A stretch of 64,000 nucleotides of DNA from Flavobacteriales bacterium UBA7468 (GCA_002478565.1 DLPC01000011.1:58098-122097), one strand, 5' to 3'. Shown: positions 1 to 8,915, numbered from the stretch's first letter. The notes: generated by a model from the sequence alone, not told the origin. Numbers and translations are program-made.

Positions 1-1
1 C

Positions 2-805
2 GTCGTTCGCGTTTTTGGCCATCCTTCTATCGACTTTGTTTTTATTGAGTCTTTGCAATGTGCCCCTTCCATTGCGCAGTTTGTCAATTTGAGTCAGACA
101 GAAGTGCCAACCACATTTATTTGGAATTTCGGCGATGGAAATACCACTCAGGTATTCAATCCGAGTCATGTCTACACTGCGCCGGGTAATTATACCGTTA
201 CACTGACCCTACAAGAACAGGCTGGTTGTTTAGACACTTTATTTATGGCCCAACAAGATTTAATCACGGTGCATCCGAGTCCGCAAGCCGGCTTTGTAGT
301 GAATCCGGATGAAGTAGATGTTTGCAACAATGAAGTCACATTTACAAGTCAGGCGGTTTCAGCTGTGAGTTACACTTATTTTGTGGAAGACAAGGGCTAT
401 ACCTATTACGACCCCAATTTTGTCCACGCGTATCAAACTGGCGGCACCGATTTTCCGATGCAAGTTGTTTCCAATGTATTTGGATGTACTGACACAGCCT
501 ATGCCAAGGTTGAAGTCGCGCCGTTTACAATATATGCTCCAAATACTTTCATCCCGGATGAGAACGGAAGAAATGATGTTTTTAGGGTCGTTACCGATTT
601 TGAGGTATTTGAATGCACGTTGAAAATATATAATAGGTGGGGAGAAGTAGTATACGAGGCAGACAACTTAGAGCAAGGATGGGACGGCACTTATAAAGGT
701 CTGATGTGTCAAGATGGTCAGTATAACTACATTTTAAAATTCAAGCCCTGTCATCAGCCCAAAATCATGAGGCAATATGAAGGGATTGTTCATTTATTGC
801 GCTGA
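2..805 (+). CDS. T9SS type B sorting domain protein with PKD domains (5' partial)
   Basis: The frame is open from base 2, so this is the C-terminal 267 residues of a longer secreted protein whose start lies outside the window. A PKD-type domain with the signature WNFGDG and the phrase NPSHVY/PGNYTVTL is visible near the beginning, followed by a second, weaker Ig/PKD-like stretch. The last ~90 residues (APNTFIPDENGRNDVF, IYNRWGEVVYE, GWDGTYKG, GQYNYILKFK) are the gliding-motility-associated CHU_C domain, the type B signal for export through the type IX secretion system. By family it is probably a surface adhesin or secreted repeat protein; its substrate is unknown. Its 3' end overlaps the convergent lptB gene by 12 bp. 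Confidence 0.9.
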   Translation, partial: VVRVFGHPSIDFVFIESLQCAPSIAQFVNLSQTEVPTTFIWNFGDGNTTQVFNPSHVYTAPGNYTVTLTLQEQAGCLDTLFMAQQDLITVHPSPQAGFVVNPDEVDVCNNEVTFTSQAVSAVSYTYFVEDKGYTYYDPNFVHAYQTGGTDFPMQVVSNVFGCTDTAYAKVEVAPFTIYAPNTFIPDENGRNDVFRVVTDFEVFECTLKIYNRWGEVVYEADNLEQGWDGTYKGLMCQDGQYNYILKFKPCHQPKIMRQYEGIVHLLR

Positions 806-1528
806 ATCTCGCAATACGAAGTTTTGGCCAAGGTATACTTTTCGTACTTGTTCATCGGAGGCAAGTTCTTTTGCTGTGCCTGATTTCAAAATTTTCCCTT
901 CAAATAGTAAGTAGGCTCGGTCCGTAATGGAAAGGGTTTCTTGCACGTTATGATCTGTAATCAGTATTCCGATATTCTTTTTTTTCAGCGCTGAAACAAT
1001 CGACTGGATATCCTCAACTGCAATTGGATCTACACCTGCAAATGGTTCATCTAAAAGAACGAATTTAGGATTGGTAGCTAAAGCCCTAGCTATTTCAGTT
1101 CGGCGTTTTTCTCCGCCTGAGAGTCTGTTACCTAAATTTTTGCGAACATGTGTCAGGCTGAATTCTTCCAGAAGCTGCTCGAGTTTTTCAAGTCGCTCTT
1201 TTGGCTTGAGTGGCCCCATTTCTAATATTGCTAAAATGTTGTCCTCAACACTTAACTTTCGAAAGACCGAAACTTCTTGTGGCAGGTAGCCAAGTCCAAG
1301 TTGAGCCCTTTTGTACATTGGGTATTTAGTAATGTCTGTTTGGTCAAGAAAAACAGTTCCTGAATCTGGTCTTACAAGTCCGACCATCATGTAAAAAGAG
1401 GTTGTTTTGCCTGCACCATTAGGCCCGAGTAGGCCAACAATTTCTCCTTGATTGACTTCAATACTAACACCATCAACTACCTGTCGGCCTCGATATGATT
1501 TGCTAATATTTTCAGTGGATAACTTCAC
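794..1528 (-). CDS. lptB: LPS export ABC transporter ATP-binding protein LptB
   Basis: This is the cytoplasmic ATPase of the LptB2FG complex that extracts lipopolysaccharide from the inner membrane. The 244 residues are the usual LptB length. Walker A GPNGAGKT is at residues 35-42, the ABC signature LSGGE at 136-140, Walker B with the catalytic Glu (LLDEPF) at 158-163, and the H-loop His near 193. The initiator is GTG at 1526-1528. A near-consensus box TACTTTCG (1534-1541, minus strand) lies 5 nt upstream of it. The next gene upstream on the same strand is the DUF5686 protein, only 13 bp away. No lptF/G/C is nearby, so the operon is split, as is common in Bacteroidota. Assignment is by family match to LptB rather than another short ABC ATPase. 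Confidence 0.92.
   Translation of the reverse strand: MKLSTENISKSYRGRQVVDGVSIEVNQGEIVGLLGPNGAGKTTSFYMMVGLVRPDSGTVFLDQTDITKYPMYKRAQLGLGYLPQEVSVFRKLSVEDNILAILEMGPLKPKERLEKLEQLLEEFSLTHVRKNLGNRLSGGEKRRTEIARALATNPKFVLLDEPFAGVDPIAVEDIQSIVSALKKKNIGILITDHNVQETLSITDRAYLLFEGKILKSGTAKELASDEQVRKVYLGQNFVLRDSAQ
795..816. terminator. hairpin at convergent gene overlap
   Basis: TATTGCG (795-801) and CGCAATA (810-816) form a 7-bp stem around an 8-nt loop that contains both stop codons of the overlapping convergent genes. There is no T-run on either side, so it may be only a transcript-end stabiliser rather than a canonical intrinsic terminator. Confidence 0.35.
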
Positions 1529-1541
1529 AAGAACGAAAGTA

Positions 1542-3992
1542 CTAAAAATTCAAAGAGTAGCGCGCCCTGATACCAAGTGGACTCACGCCAGGAATTTGGT
1601 GTGTGGCCCTGTAGACAAGGTCTACGCGAAGCACTTTTAATATATTTTCTACACCTACAGCCAATTCGACATAAGGAATGCCATTAAAAGGCCGCACAAA
1701 TGAAGGGATAATTAACTCTTGCTGATGAATATCAGACAAGCTTCCTAACATGATTCTTTCAGTTGTCACTAAACGAAATTTCGTTTGCTTCAAAAGCGGA
1801 ACGCGGTCAAAAAATAATCCTTCCCAGTGGTTTTCAACAAAGCCAACGACATAGCGGTCGCTGATGAATTCGATAAAATTGACCATATTGAAAGTGCTCG
1901 TGAGTAACCATAAAGATTGGTTGCCTTCATGAACTTTCAAGAAAGGATAGGCTGTTTGCCCATGTATGTATCCGATATTAAATCCGTAGCGCATTCGGCC
2001 CAACACACCAAGTTGGGTATTGTGTTCGTACTGAAACTCATATTTTTGATAGCTATAACCACTTCCAAATACATCTTTGATGCCGATGATGCTTTGAAAA
2101 GATAATATTGGGTATGGAGATCGAAGTGCCGTTCTATCAAAAGATCCTGAAAGAAATTCTTCGTCTTTGGTCCAACGAATACGGGTGGTCCATTCGGCAG
2201 TTGTAATTTGACTTAAGTTGAGGGTGTCAAAACCAACCATCTTTTGATACGTAGCTAAGCCGAGTGGTGTGTAGTTCTTCCATTCAAAAGCACCATACAC
2301 AATTAAGTCTTTTTTAATGTCTTTTTCTAGACTCAGCCCAGCTTTTTGTACAAATGTAAGTTTATCGAAAGGTGCGGTGCTAAAAAAGGTAGCAAATGAG
2401 GTTCCCATGGACGCAGCTGTTGGGGATTGACCTATTTGTTCAATATCATAACTGTAGTAGCCGATGAGCATTCCACGTTTTTTAGGCGTGACATTATACC
2501 TCACCCTGATACTATATTTGAATTTGTCATCGCCAAAACCATAGGCAAGACGACCACCGAGTTCTAATCTTTTTGAAAAATCGTTGGAGGTTCTCAGGGC
2601 AAGTGCTACCCTGAATTTTTCTGCAGGGTTCATGCTGATTAACGAGGCAGCAGATCCGATTTCAATTTGATGAATGGGCCAATAACCAGTGGTTGCGAAA
2701 TAAGTCAGCTTGCGCATATTTTGATAAAAGGGTTGGGCCTCAAGGGAGTCAACCATCTCTTGTATGCGTTCTTCTTTGTGAGTCAATGCTTGGGGCCTTA
2801 GTGCTGCCCATTCTTGATCACTTCTCGTTTTGGCATTTTCCAAAACCTCGACAGCATTGTCTGTTCTGTAAAAGGATTCATCATAAGGCTGATTGATAAT
2901 GAACCCACTACGCTGACTGGTCTTGCGACCAATTAATCCTAGTAATTTACTTTTTTCCGTGGCCTTGAAAGAGATCACCATTCTTTCTTCAGTGAGCATC
3001 CAAACTTCTTTTTGCACTTGTTCAAAATGATGTTCAAAATAGAACTGATCGATGTAGTTGAGGTTCGCAGCATCGGCAATTTGTGCCGAAATTTGCTTCA
3101 CGGCATAGGTAGTGTCGTGTATCCACATGTGCCCTACAAAAACTAAATCTCCGGTGCGTTTAGGCACAAATCTCAATTTATAACACCAATCAGCGCCAAT
3201 AAATGTGGAGTCATCTAAATAAAAGTTGTAATAGGTCCGCGCATAAGTGGCTAAGGGGCTAATAAATGATTTATTGAATAAATCATAAATGTTATCGTAA
3301 ACATTTAAATCGAGATACATGTCGCCCAAGAATTGCGTCATCTGCATATTCTCAACGCCTGTAATGCGTGTTGCACTTACGACCTCTTTTTTGACCTTAG
3401 GATCTTTTCGGTAATAATAATCGGAAACACTTTCAGAAAGAATGATAGGTAGCAGTGCCTTTTGAATGCTATCGGTTTCCATGAAGTCTTTTACCAGACC
3501 TACCCGATCTACGATATCTCTTTTGAGTAAGCTTGAATCGAGGTTATTGATGTCGAGTTGGATTTTATTGTAGAGATGATATTCATAGGCTCCAAGCTTC
3601 TCTTTGTTGTTGACATCCTTGAAGTTAATTACCTTCCGATGCAATTGCGCGCCACGGGTTTCTTTAGGGGCCTTGATGATGATTTCCGCGACCTCTTTGT
3701 CTTGAGTTTTTAATTTTACGTTAATCTCTTGACCTTGATCTTTTTGTACGGCCTTTTTTACTGTTTGATAACCGATCAAACGAAATACGAGTGTGTCGGT
3801 GGCATAATAGGTGCTGATTTGATAAAAACCTAAGGAATCTGTTTTTGTACTGATCTTGCTATCTTGATACTGCACCAAAACCAGACTAATGGGTTCTCCT
3901 TTTTGGTCAATCACGCGTCCTGATACAATGGTTTGTTGTGCCAGTACTTGAAAACAGAAAAAGCAAATAAAAAATAGAATAATTCTATACAT
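1542..3992 (-). CDS. DUF5686 outer-membrane protein with carboxypeptidase-regulatory-like domain
   Basis: An 816-residue exported protein. Residues 1-19 form a signal peptide (hydrophobic core, then VLAQQ). Residues ~20-105 are a CarboxypepD_reg-like beta-sandwich (VSGRVIDQKGEPISLV, TDSLGFYQISTY). The rest matches the DUF5686 family: a soluble middle part followed by a beta-barrel-like C-terminal half rich in alternating aromatic residues, ending in RYSLNF, a typical outer-membrane barrel terminus with a final Phe. The function of the family is unknown; a role in the outer membrane is inferred. It lies 4 bp downstream of tatC and is likely co-transcribed with it. Confidence 0.85.
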   Translation of the reverse strand: MYRIILFFICFFCFQVLAQQTIVSGRVIDQKGEPISLVLVQYQDSKISTKTDSLGFYQISTYYATDTLVFRLIGYQTVKKAVQKDQGQEINVKLKTQDKEVAEIIIKAPKETRGAQLHRKVINFKDVNNKEKLGAYEYHLYNKIQLDINNLDSSLLKRDIVDRVGLVKDFMETDSIQKALLPIILSESVSDYYYRKDPKVKKEVVSATRITGVENMQMTQFLGDMYLDLNVYDNIYDLFNKSFISPLATYARTYYNFYLDDSTFIGADWCYKLRFVPKRTGDLVFVGHMWIHDTTYAVKQISAQIADAANLNYIDQFYFEHHFEQVQKEVWMLTEERMVISFKATEKSKLLGLIGRKTSQRSGFIINQPYDESFYRTDNAVEVLENAKTRSDQEWAALRPQALTHKEERIQEMVDSLEAQPFYQNMRKLTYFATTGYWPIHQIEIGSAASLISMNPAEKFRVALALRTSNDFSKRLELGGRLAYGFGDDKFKYSIRVRYNVTPKKRGMLIGYYSYDIEQIGQSPTAASMGTSFATFFSTAPFDKLTFVQKAGLSLEKDIKKDLIVYGAFEWKNYTPLGLATYQKMVGFDTLNLSQITTAEWTTRIRWTKDEEFLSGSFDRTALRSPYPILSFQSIIGIKDVFGSGYSYQKYEFQYEHNTQLGVLGRMRYGFNIGYIHGQTAYPFLKVHEGNQSLWLLTSTFNMVNFIEFISDRYVVGFVENHWEGLFFDRVPLLKQTKFRLVTTERIMLGSLSDIHQQELIIPSFVRPFNGIPYVELAVGVENILKVLRVDLVYRATHQIPGVSPLGIRARYSLNF

Positions 3993-3996
3993 CCAA

Positions 3997-4782
3997 TTAT
4001 TTTTCTTCAGCTTCTTGCTTACTCACGCGCTTCGCTACCAAGATGCTAATTTCAAAAAGTAAATAGATAGGGATGGTAACTATCACCTGAGAAATCACAT
4101 CTGGGGGTGTAATGACTGCTGCAAGAATAAGGATTACAACAATGGCGTGTTTACGGTATTTGATTAAAAATTCGGGTGTAAATAGGCCAATCTTGACGAG
4201 TAAAAAAGTAACAATCGGAAAAAGAAAAAATAGGCCAGTATAAAAAACAGTAGATAGTACTGTGCTCATGTAAGAAGCTATGGTTACGTCAGTTTTGATC
4301 TCTGGCGTAATTTGAAATGCGCCAAAAAATTGAACACTGAGCGGTGCAACAACATAATAGCCAAATAAAATTCCAAGGAAAAAAAGTAAGCTAACATAAA
4401 AGACAATGCCTCTGGCCATTTTTTTCTCTTGAAATTTTAGCCCCGGCTTGACAAATGCCCAAAGCTGATAAAAAATATAAGGGAAAGCCAACACTACACC
4501 ACCCATTATGGACATCATGAGTGCGTAAGAAAATTGCCCAGAAAGCGTCGTGCTTTGGAAGTCCACGTTGATTTGGTCAACACATACACCGAGGTATTCG
4601 CAAAGAAGTCTGAAGCTAATGAAATTAGGATCTACCATGTTTAGAAAGACACCTTCCATGATTTCACGCTGATAAATCCAAATGATACTGGCAAAAATTA
4701 CGACTGCAACGGCTGCGCGCAGCAGACGCCACCTGAGTTCTTCGAGGTGTTCAAGAAAAGACATTGGTTGGTCGTCAGACAT
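3997..4782 (-). CDS. tatC: Sec-independent protein translocase subunit TatC
   Basis: TatC is the integral membrane receptor that binds twin-arginine signal peptides in the Tat export pathway. The 261-residue protein has the conserved N-terminal motif LEHLEELRWR (residues 10-19), six predicted membrane spans, and the conserved late motif ITPPDVISQ. There is a longer than usual periplasmic stretch between spans 1 and 2 containing two Cys residues (CEYLGVC), a possible disulfide. No tatA is adjacent. The gene heads a minus-strand run with the DUF5686 gene. A promoter box ends 4 nt before its ATG (see separate entry). Confidence 0.95.
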   Translation of the reverse strand: MSDDQPMSFLEHLEELRWRLLRAAVAVVIFASIIWIYQREIMEGVFLNMVDPNFISFRLLCEYLGVCVDQINVDFQSTTLSGQFSYALMMSIMGGVVLAFPYIFYQLWAFVKPGLKFQEKKMARGIVFYVSLLFFLGILFGYYVVAPLSVQFFGAFQITPEIKTDVTIASYMSTVLSTVFYTGLFFLFPIVTFLLVKIGLFTPEFLIKYRKHAIVVILILAAVITPPDVISQVIVTIPIYLLFEISILVAKRVSKQEAEEK

Positions 4783-4786
4783 GGCG

Positions 4787-4794
4787 TAAAATTA
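4787..4794 (-). promoter_or_regulatory. -7 box for tatC, apparently leaderless
   Basis: TAATTTTA on the minus strand fits TAnnTTTG with one mismatch and ends exactly 4 nt before the tatC ATG. No good TTG element is seen at the expected distance, so support is moderate. Confidence 0.4.
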
Positions 4795-4885
4795 GTGAAT
4801 AATTCAGCAATTTGACATATTTAAAGAAGAACGTAAAACATTTACGATGTAATGCTGGAAATTTGTATCATCAAAACACGGAGCT

Positions 4886-5197
4886 ATGACAAGAAATTTT
4901 AAAATCCAGCACATTTGGTTCAATAATCAAGATGCCGACGTAACTATCTCAGGCATGATGCACGAAGATGTTTTATTCTATGAAACCAAATTGGTAATCA
5001 AGATGTCAAGATTGAATGCAGTGATTAATTTACTGCAAAAAGAATCTGGGCTGGAGGTTAGCGAATTTATGTGTAGGTATGAATTTGGCTACGTGACCGA
5101 ATACCAAATCAGTTTTCCTGAGGAGCTACAAATCTATCTTAGTTTGAATGAATTGCTCGGCAACCAAGAAGATTTATTGAAAAAGATTGTCGCCTAA
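4886..5197 (+). CDS. hypothetical protein, 103 aa
   Basis: I do not recognise a family. The protein is soluble, with no signal peptide or membrane segment. It reads as an alternating beta/alpha small domain (FKIQHIWFNNQDADVTISG then KMSRLNAVINLLQKESGLEV) and contains one Cys. It stands alone between the divergent tatC and a convergent lipoprotein gene: its stop codon TAA (5195-5197) directly abuts the stop of the minus-strand lipoprotein at 5198. A weak promoter-like GAAATTTG lies about 20 bp upstream. The ORF is taken as real because it fills the space between well-supported genes and has normal composition. Confidence 0.65.
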   Translation: MTRNFKIQHIWFNNQDADVTISGMMHEDVLFYETKLVIKMSRLNAVINLLQKESGLEVSEFMCRYEFGYVTEYQISFPEELQIYLSLNELLGNQEDLLKKIVA

Positions 5198-5566
5198 TTA
5201 AGGTTGGATATAAACGGTCTCTTCATTGACCATTTCAGGCTCAATTTTAATGATGCCCTGGCCAACTTTATTTCCTTTTTGAGCTTTGATATCCAAAACA
5301 GCAACACCAGCTTGGCCTAATTGATACAGTTCATTGTAGTTAAAGGTAGCTAAGCCGTTTGCGTTCGTGTAAGATGTATCGTATACTGCAACTTGCTGAG
5401 GGGTGCTTTGTGTATTGGTACCGTACAAAACGACCATGGCATTAGAAACACTCGCATTGGTTTCATCTTTTACATAAATGTGAGCGATGGTGTCTAGTTT
5501 TTTACGACATGACGTAAGGGAAACTAGCGTGACTGCGGCGAAAGATAATAGAATGAGCTTTTTCAT
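5198..5566 (-). CDS. small lipoprotein, copy 3 of a tandem family
   Basis: A 122-residue lipoprotein with a signal peptide ending in the lipobox LTSC (Cys20). The mature part is a single beta-sandwich-like domain of the carboxypeptidase-regulatory/Ig type: HIYVKDETNASVSNAMVVLYG, then DTSYTNANGLATFNY, then a GQAGVAVLDIKA strand and a C-terminal ETVYIQP strand. The same order of elements is found in the two genes upstream, so the three are probably tandem duplicates. It is last in the minus-strand run, 9 bp after copy 2. Surface exposure and function are unknown. Confidence 0.75.
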   Translation of the reverse strand: MKKLILLSFAAVTLVSLTSCRKKLDTIAHIYVKDETNASVSNAMVVLYGTNTQSTPQQVAVYDTSYTNANGLATFNYNELYQLGQAGVAVLDIKAQKGNKVGQGIIKIEPEMVNEETVYIQP

Positions 5567-5575
5567 GTGTGCTTC

Positions 5576-5947
5576 TTAGTTGGGTAAGTAGATCGTTTCT
5601 ACAGCAGTAGTGTGCACCTTTGCACGGGTGTAGCCGTATGCTGTTTTATTGTTGTATTTAACAATGATATCGAAGTATCCTGTTTTTGCGTTTTCGCCAG
5701 AAATGGCAAAATATGGATTCATATCAAAAGTGGTAAAACCCGAAGAGTTTGTATAGGTAGTATCAACCCATTCTAAAGTAGCTGGTTCGGATTGCATATC
5801 TCCGATGATAATCACTTTGGCACCGTCGATGAGCTGGTTGGATGAAGAGCGGACAAAAACTTTAATGACCGCAGGATCTGTTGGTTCGCAGCTCCCTAAT
5901 AGGAAGAGAAGAGAAACGGCGAGTAGGCTAGTTAGGATCGTTTTCAT
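5576..5947 (-). CDS. small lipoprotein, copy 2 of a tandem family
   Basis: The chosen start is the ATG at 5945-5947, giving 123 residues with a compact signal peptide and lipobox LGSC; an upstream in-frame ATG at 5963-5965 would add six polar residues (MEHSKP). The mature domain has IKVFVRSSSNQLIDGAKVIIIG, VDTTYTNSSGFTTFDM and a C-terminal VETIYLPN, aligning element by element with both neighbours (DTxYTNxxGxxTF is the shared core). It is likely an outer-membrane-anchored beta-sandwich. Function is not known. Confidence 0.75.
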   Translation of the reverse strand: MKTILTSLLAVSLLFLLGSCEPTDPAVIKVFVRSSSNQLIDGAKVIIIGDMQSEPATLEWVDTTYTNSSGFTTFDMNPYFAISGENAKTGYFDIIVKYNNKTAYGYTRAKVHTTAVETIYLPN

Positions 5948-6009
5948 AGGTTTCGAATGTTCCAAATTTACGTTATTTTTTCAAATTTTAAAACTTCCAA
6001 GCGCTGTGC

Positions 6010-6399
6010 TTATTGTAAGGTGAGCAAAACCTGGTTGCGTTCTTGTTCTTTGATTTCTTTTATGACCGAACCAGTGAGGCCAAAATAAAAGCCATTGACC
6101 TTTATGACCATGACGCCAATTTGCCCCGGCTTGTAGTATGAACTGAGGTCAAAATAGGCTTTACCTGCAGCATCCGTGGAGGTGCTGTCATCGATTGAAA
6201 TAGCATTGTGAGCGGTGTCGGTTGGCTCGGCCTTGAGCCAAACTTTTGCATTTGGCAAAATTGTACCGGCGTCCGTAATTACACTGACTTCTAAAGTTGT
6301 AGGAGCAGGCTCTTTACAACCACTCAAGAGGGCGGTAAAAAGGATAATTCCTAGAAAACCGATGTGCACTGCGCGGAACAGCTTTTTTTTCTTGTACAT
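6010..6399 (-). CDS. small lipoprotein, copy 1 of a tandem family
   Basis: Several in-frame ATGs exist (6430-6432, 6412-6414, 6403-6405, 6397-6399). The last gives the best signal peptide: a KKKK basic stretch, a hydrophobic core and the lipobox LSGC, for 129 residues. The mature part (LEVSVITDAGTILPNAKVWLKA, DSTSTDAAGKAYFDLSSYYKPGQIGVMVIKV, NQVLLTLQ) has the same strand order as the two downstream lipoproteins but is the most diverged copy. The gene runs divergently from pheS. Confidence 0.7.
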   Translation of the reverse strand: MYKKKKLFRAVHIGFLGIILFTALLSGCKEPAPTTLEVSVITDAGTILPNAKVWLKAEPTDTAHNAISIDDSTSTDAAGKAYFDLSSYYKPGQIGVMVIKVNGFYFGLTGSVIKEIKEQERNQVLLTLQ

Positions 6400-6470
6400 T
6401 TGCATATAACCCATGACCAGTAACTTAAACAAGTTCAGGCCTCAAAAGGTTACAATTTTGCAGCAGAAAA

Positions 6471-7490
6471 ATGAACATCGAAGATTTATCCAAAGAGCTT
6501 TCATTGGTTCACATTCAAAACCAAACCGAACTCGAACAATTCAGAATCCGATTTTTGGGTTCCAAAAACGTTCTTAAAGACCTCTACGCGGCGCTCAAAG
6601 ACATCCCCAATGAGCATAAGCGAGCCTATGGGCAGCAGGTAAATGAACTCAAGCAGCAGGCAGAAGCTATTTTTGCAGCTTCTAAAGCAGCGCTTTCCGT
6701 TTCGGACAATCAAACTCAAAAAGACGACCTCACTAAGCCACCAGCCGACCCTCATGTAGGCTCGCATCATCCGCTTTCTTTGATTCGACGAGAAATCATT
6801 GAAATATTTAACCGCATCGGTTTTGTGGTATCCGAAGGCCCTGAAATAGAAGACGACTGGCACAACTTTAGTGCCCTCAATTTTCCACCTGAGCACCCTG
6901 CGCGTGACATGCAAGATACTTTTTTCATCGAAAAAGGCGAGCAAGAATGGGCATTGCGTACACACACGAGTAGTGTACAAGTTCGAGTTATGGAGCAACA
7001 GCAACCTCCAATCCGCACCATTTCACCAGGCCGTGTTTACCGCAACGAAGCAATTTCTGCGCGTGCACATTGCTTTTTCCATCAGGTTGAGGGTTTGTAC
7101 ATTGATCAAAATGTGTCGTTCGCCGATCTCAAACAAACCTTATTATTTTTTGCTCAAGAACTTTTCGGCGAGCAAACCCAAATAAGACTCAGACCTTCCT
7201 ATTTTCCATTTACGGAGCCAAGTGCCGAAGTTGATGTATCATGTTCACTTTGCGCAGGGAAAGGTTGCAATGTTTGTAAGTACACTGGGTGGTTAGAAAT
7301 CATGGGTTGCGGAATGGTCGATCCTAACGTACTTGAGTCTTGTGGAATTGACGCCGAAAAATATAGTGGCTTTGCTTTTGGTATGGGGGTTGAAAGAATT
7401 GCACAGCTTAAATATCGCGTCACAGACTTGCGTCTTTATTCAGAAAACGACCTCCGATTTCTCAAACAATTTACAGCTGGTGTGTCATGA
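6471..7490 (+). CDS. pheS: phenylalanine--tRNA ligase alpha subunit
   Basis: PheS is the catalytic alpha subunit of the (alpha-beta)2 class II synthetase that charges tRNA-Phe. The 339 residues are a typical length. The N-terminal ~85 residues are the helical tRNA-binding arm. Class II motif 2 is seen as RTHTSSVQVR with FHQVEGLYID following, and motif 3 as FGMGVERIAQLKY near the C terminus. The Cys-containing stretch CSLCAGKGCNVCKYTG is the usual insertion. pheT is not adjacent. The stop overlaps the ytxJ start by 4 bp (ATGA), so the downstream genes are probably translated from the same message. Confidence 0.97.
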   Translation: MNIEDLSKELSLVHIQNQTELEQFRIRFLGSKNVLKDLYAALKDIPNEHKRAYGQQVNELKQQAEAIFAASKAALSVSDNQTQKDDLTKPPADPHVGSHHPLSLIRREIIEIFNRIGFVVSEGPEIEDDWHNFSALNFPPEHPARDMQDTFFIEKGEQEWALRTHTSSVQVRVMEQQQPPIRTISPGRVYRNEAISARAHCFFHQVEGLYIDQNVSFADLKQTLLFFAQELFGEQTQIRLRPSYFPFTEPSAEVDVSCSLCAGKGCNVCKYTGWLEIMGCGMVDPNVLESCGIDAEKYSGFAFGMGVERIAQLKYRVTDLRLYSENDLRFLKQFTAGVS

Positions 7491-7831
7491 GTTGGCAACA
7501 ATTAACTGAGCTGGCGCAATGGCAAAGCATACAAAGCGCATCTTTCGAACAGGCACAGATTGTTTTCAAACACAGTACCCGCTGTTCTATTTCTGCGATG
7601 GCGCTCAATAGGTTTGAAAGCTCAGCCTTCTTTAAAAAAGCAATAGTACCTTGCTGGTATCTTGACCTGATTCAATTTCGCAGCATCTCAGATCAAATTG
7701 CTGCTGATACACATGTACAACATGAATCGCCCCAGTGTATTGTCCTTTTTAAGGGAGAAGTTATTTATACAGAAAGTCACGGCATGATTGACGCCCAAAC
7801 AATTCTAGAAAAAATTAATCACTTTTTATGA
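7487..7831 (+). CDS. ytxJ: YtxJ-like bacillithiol-system redox protein (DUF2847)
   Basis: A 114-residue thioredoxin-fold protein. The motif FKHSTRCSISAMALNRFE carries a single Cys (Cys33) where thioredoxins have CXXC, the signature of the YtxJ/monothiol bacilliredoxin-like family. This suggests that the organism uses bacillithiol, though no bsh genes are in the window. It overlaps pheS by 4 bp upstream and the glutaminyl cyclase gene by 4 bp downstream, so it sits inside a tightly coupled unit. The redox role is known for the family only by association. Confidence 0.85.
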   Translation: MSWQQLTELAQWQSIQSASFEQAQIVFKHSTRCSISAMALNRFESSAFFKKAIVPCWYLDLIQFRSISDQIAADTHVQHESPQCIVLFKGEVIYTESHGMIDAQTILEKINHFL

Positions 7832-8910
7832 AGAAAATCATCATTTGGATCCTCGTCATTGGTCTGCTAGTAGGTTTTTTAGCCCCACTAGTTACAAAAG
7901 ATGAGCTCACCGATGTTGCCGCTCCAAGTACTTTTGGATTCAAAGAAAACTTGGCTACTTCTTATGGTCAAACCATACCGCTCCCAATTGCGAGTACTGA
8001 ACAAGCAGAACAATTTACTTTTAGTATCAATGATTCTATTGTTTTGGAAGTTAAAAATCCAAAGGCCAAGGAGCTATATTTCTTGAACACCAATAATTGG
8101 AAACCAGGCGCTTATTCACTCAATCTTGAGACCAAAGATAAAGATGGTCAAACCTTCTCAGAACAAAGAAATCTGCGCATACTTTCTGACCTTAAACCAG
8201 AAAGATGGAAGGTCAAAAGCGTCAAAAGTTATCCCCACAACACCAAATATTACACCCAAGGTTTGACATTTTTAAATGGACAATTATATGAAAGTACTGG
8301 TGATCCTAATCAAGATGGTAGTTCAATGGTTGCCCTAATGAACTTACAGACCGGTGAACCAATATCAAACGGATCGAAAGCCTCACAAATTGGCTTGGAT
8401 GCTTCGAAATTTGGAGAAGGGATTACAATTTTAAACGGAGAGTTATTTCAACTAACCTGGAAAAACCAACAGTGTTTTGTTTACGATGCGAAGTCATTGT
8501 CCCTCAAAAAAGAATTTTCTTACGTAGGAGAAGGGTGGGGTCTTTGCACAGACGGAAAAGAACTCATTATGTCTGACGGCACAGAAAGAATCACCTTTAG
8601 AAATCCGAAAACATTTGAAATTACCAGAACGATTGAAGTATATACCAATGAAGGTCCTGTTCCGCAACTCAATGAGCTCGAGTATATTGATGGATATGTA
8701 TATGCCAATATTTACTCAACAAATTACATTGTAGTTTTTGAACCATTACTTGGAAGGGTAATTGCGTTGATTGATGCCACACAAATTGTTAATGAAGGCC
8801 GTGGCAATGGTGAAGTACTCAATGGCATTGCTTGGGAAGCAAATTCCAAAAAACTTTACCTTACCGGCAAATATTGGCCAAAATTATTTGAAGTCAACAT
8901 TCAAAAATAA
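7828..8910 (+). CDS. glutaminyl-peptide cyclotransferase (Glu_cyclase_2 family)
   Basis: This 360-residue protein is predicted to form N-terminal pyroglutamate on exported proteins. Residues ~4-23 form one hydrophobic anchor (signal anchor or signal peptide), so the enzyme should act outside the inner membrane. Residues ~30-125 look like an extra beta-rich domain. The remainder is the bacterial beta-propeller type cyclase: HNTKYYTQGLTF, LYESTGDPNQDGSS, GEGWGLCTDGKELIMSDGTERI, LNELEYIDGYVYANIY and the final NGIAWEANSKKLYLTGKYWPKLFEV. In Bacteroidota, proteins exposed by signal peptidase often start with Gln, which gives such an enzyme many substrates (inference). Confidence 0.88.
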   Translation: MKKIIIWILVIGLLVGFLAPLVTKDELTDVAAPSTFGFKENLATSYGQTIPLPIASTEQAEQFTFSINDSIVLEVKNPKAKELYFLNTNNWKPGAYSLNLETKDKDGQTFSEQRNLRILSDLKPERWKVKSVKSYPHNTKYYTQGLTFLNGQLYESTGDPNQDGSSMVALMNLQTGEPISNGSKASQIGLDASKFGEGITILNGELFQLTWKNQQCFVYDAKSLSLKKEFSYVGEGWGLCTDGKELIMSDGTERITFRNPKTFEITRTIEVYTNEGPVPQLNELEYIDGYVYANIYSTNYIVVFEPLLGRVIALIDATQIVNEGRGNGEVLNGIAWEANSKKLYLTGKYWPKLFEVNIQK

Positions 8911-8915
8911 GACAG

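Noticed and set aside
6501..7004. 167-codon minus-strand open frame inside pheS
   Set aside because: It is antisense to a strongly conserved synthetase gene, has no family match and a composition (many Cys, Phe, Arg) expected of a shadow frame.
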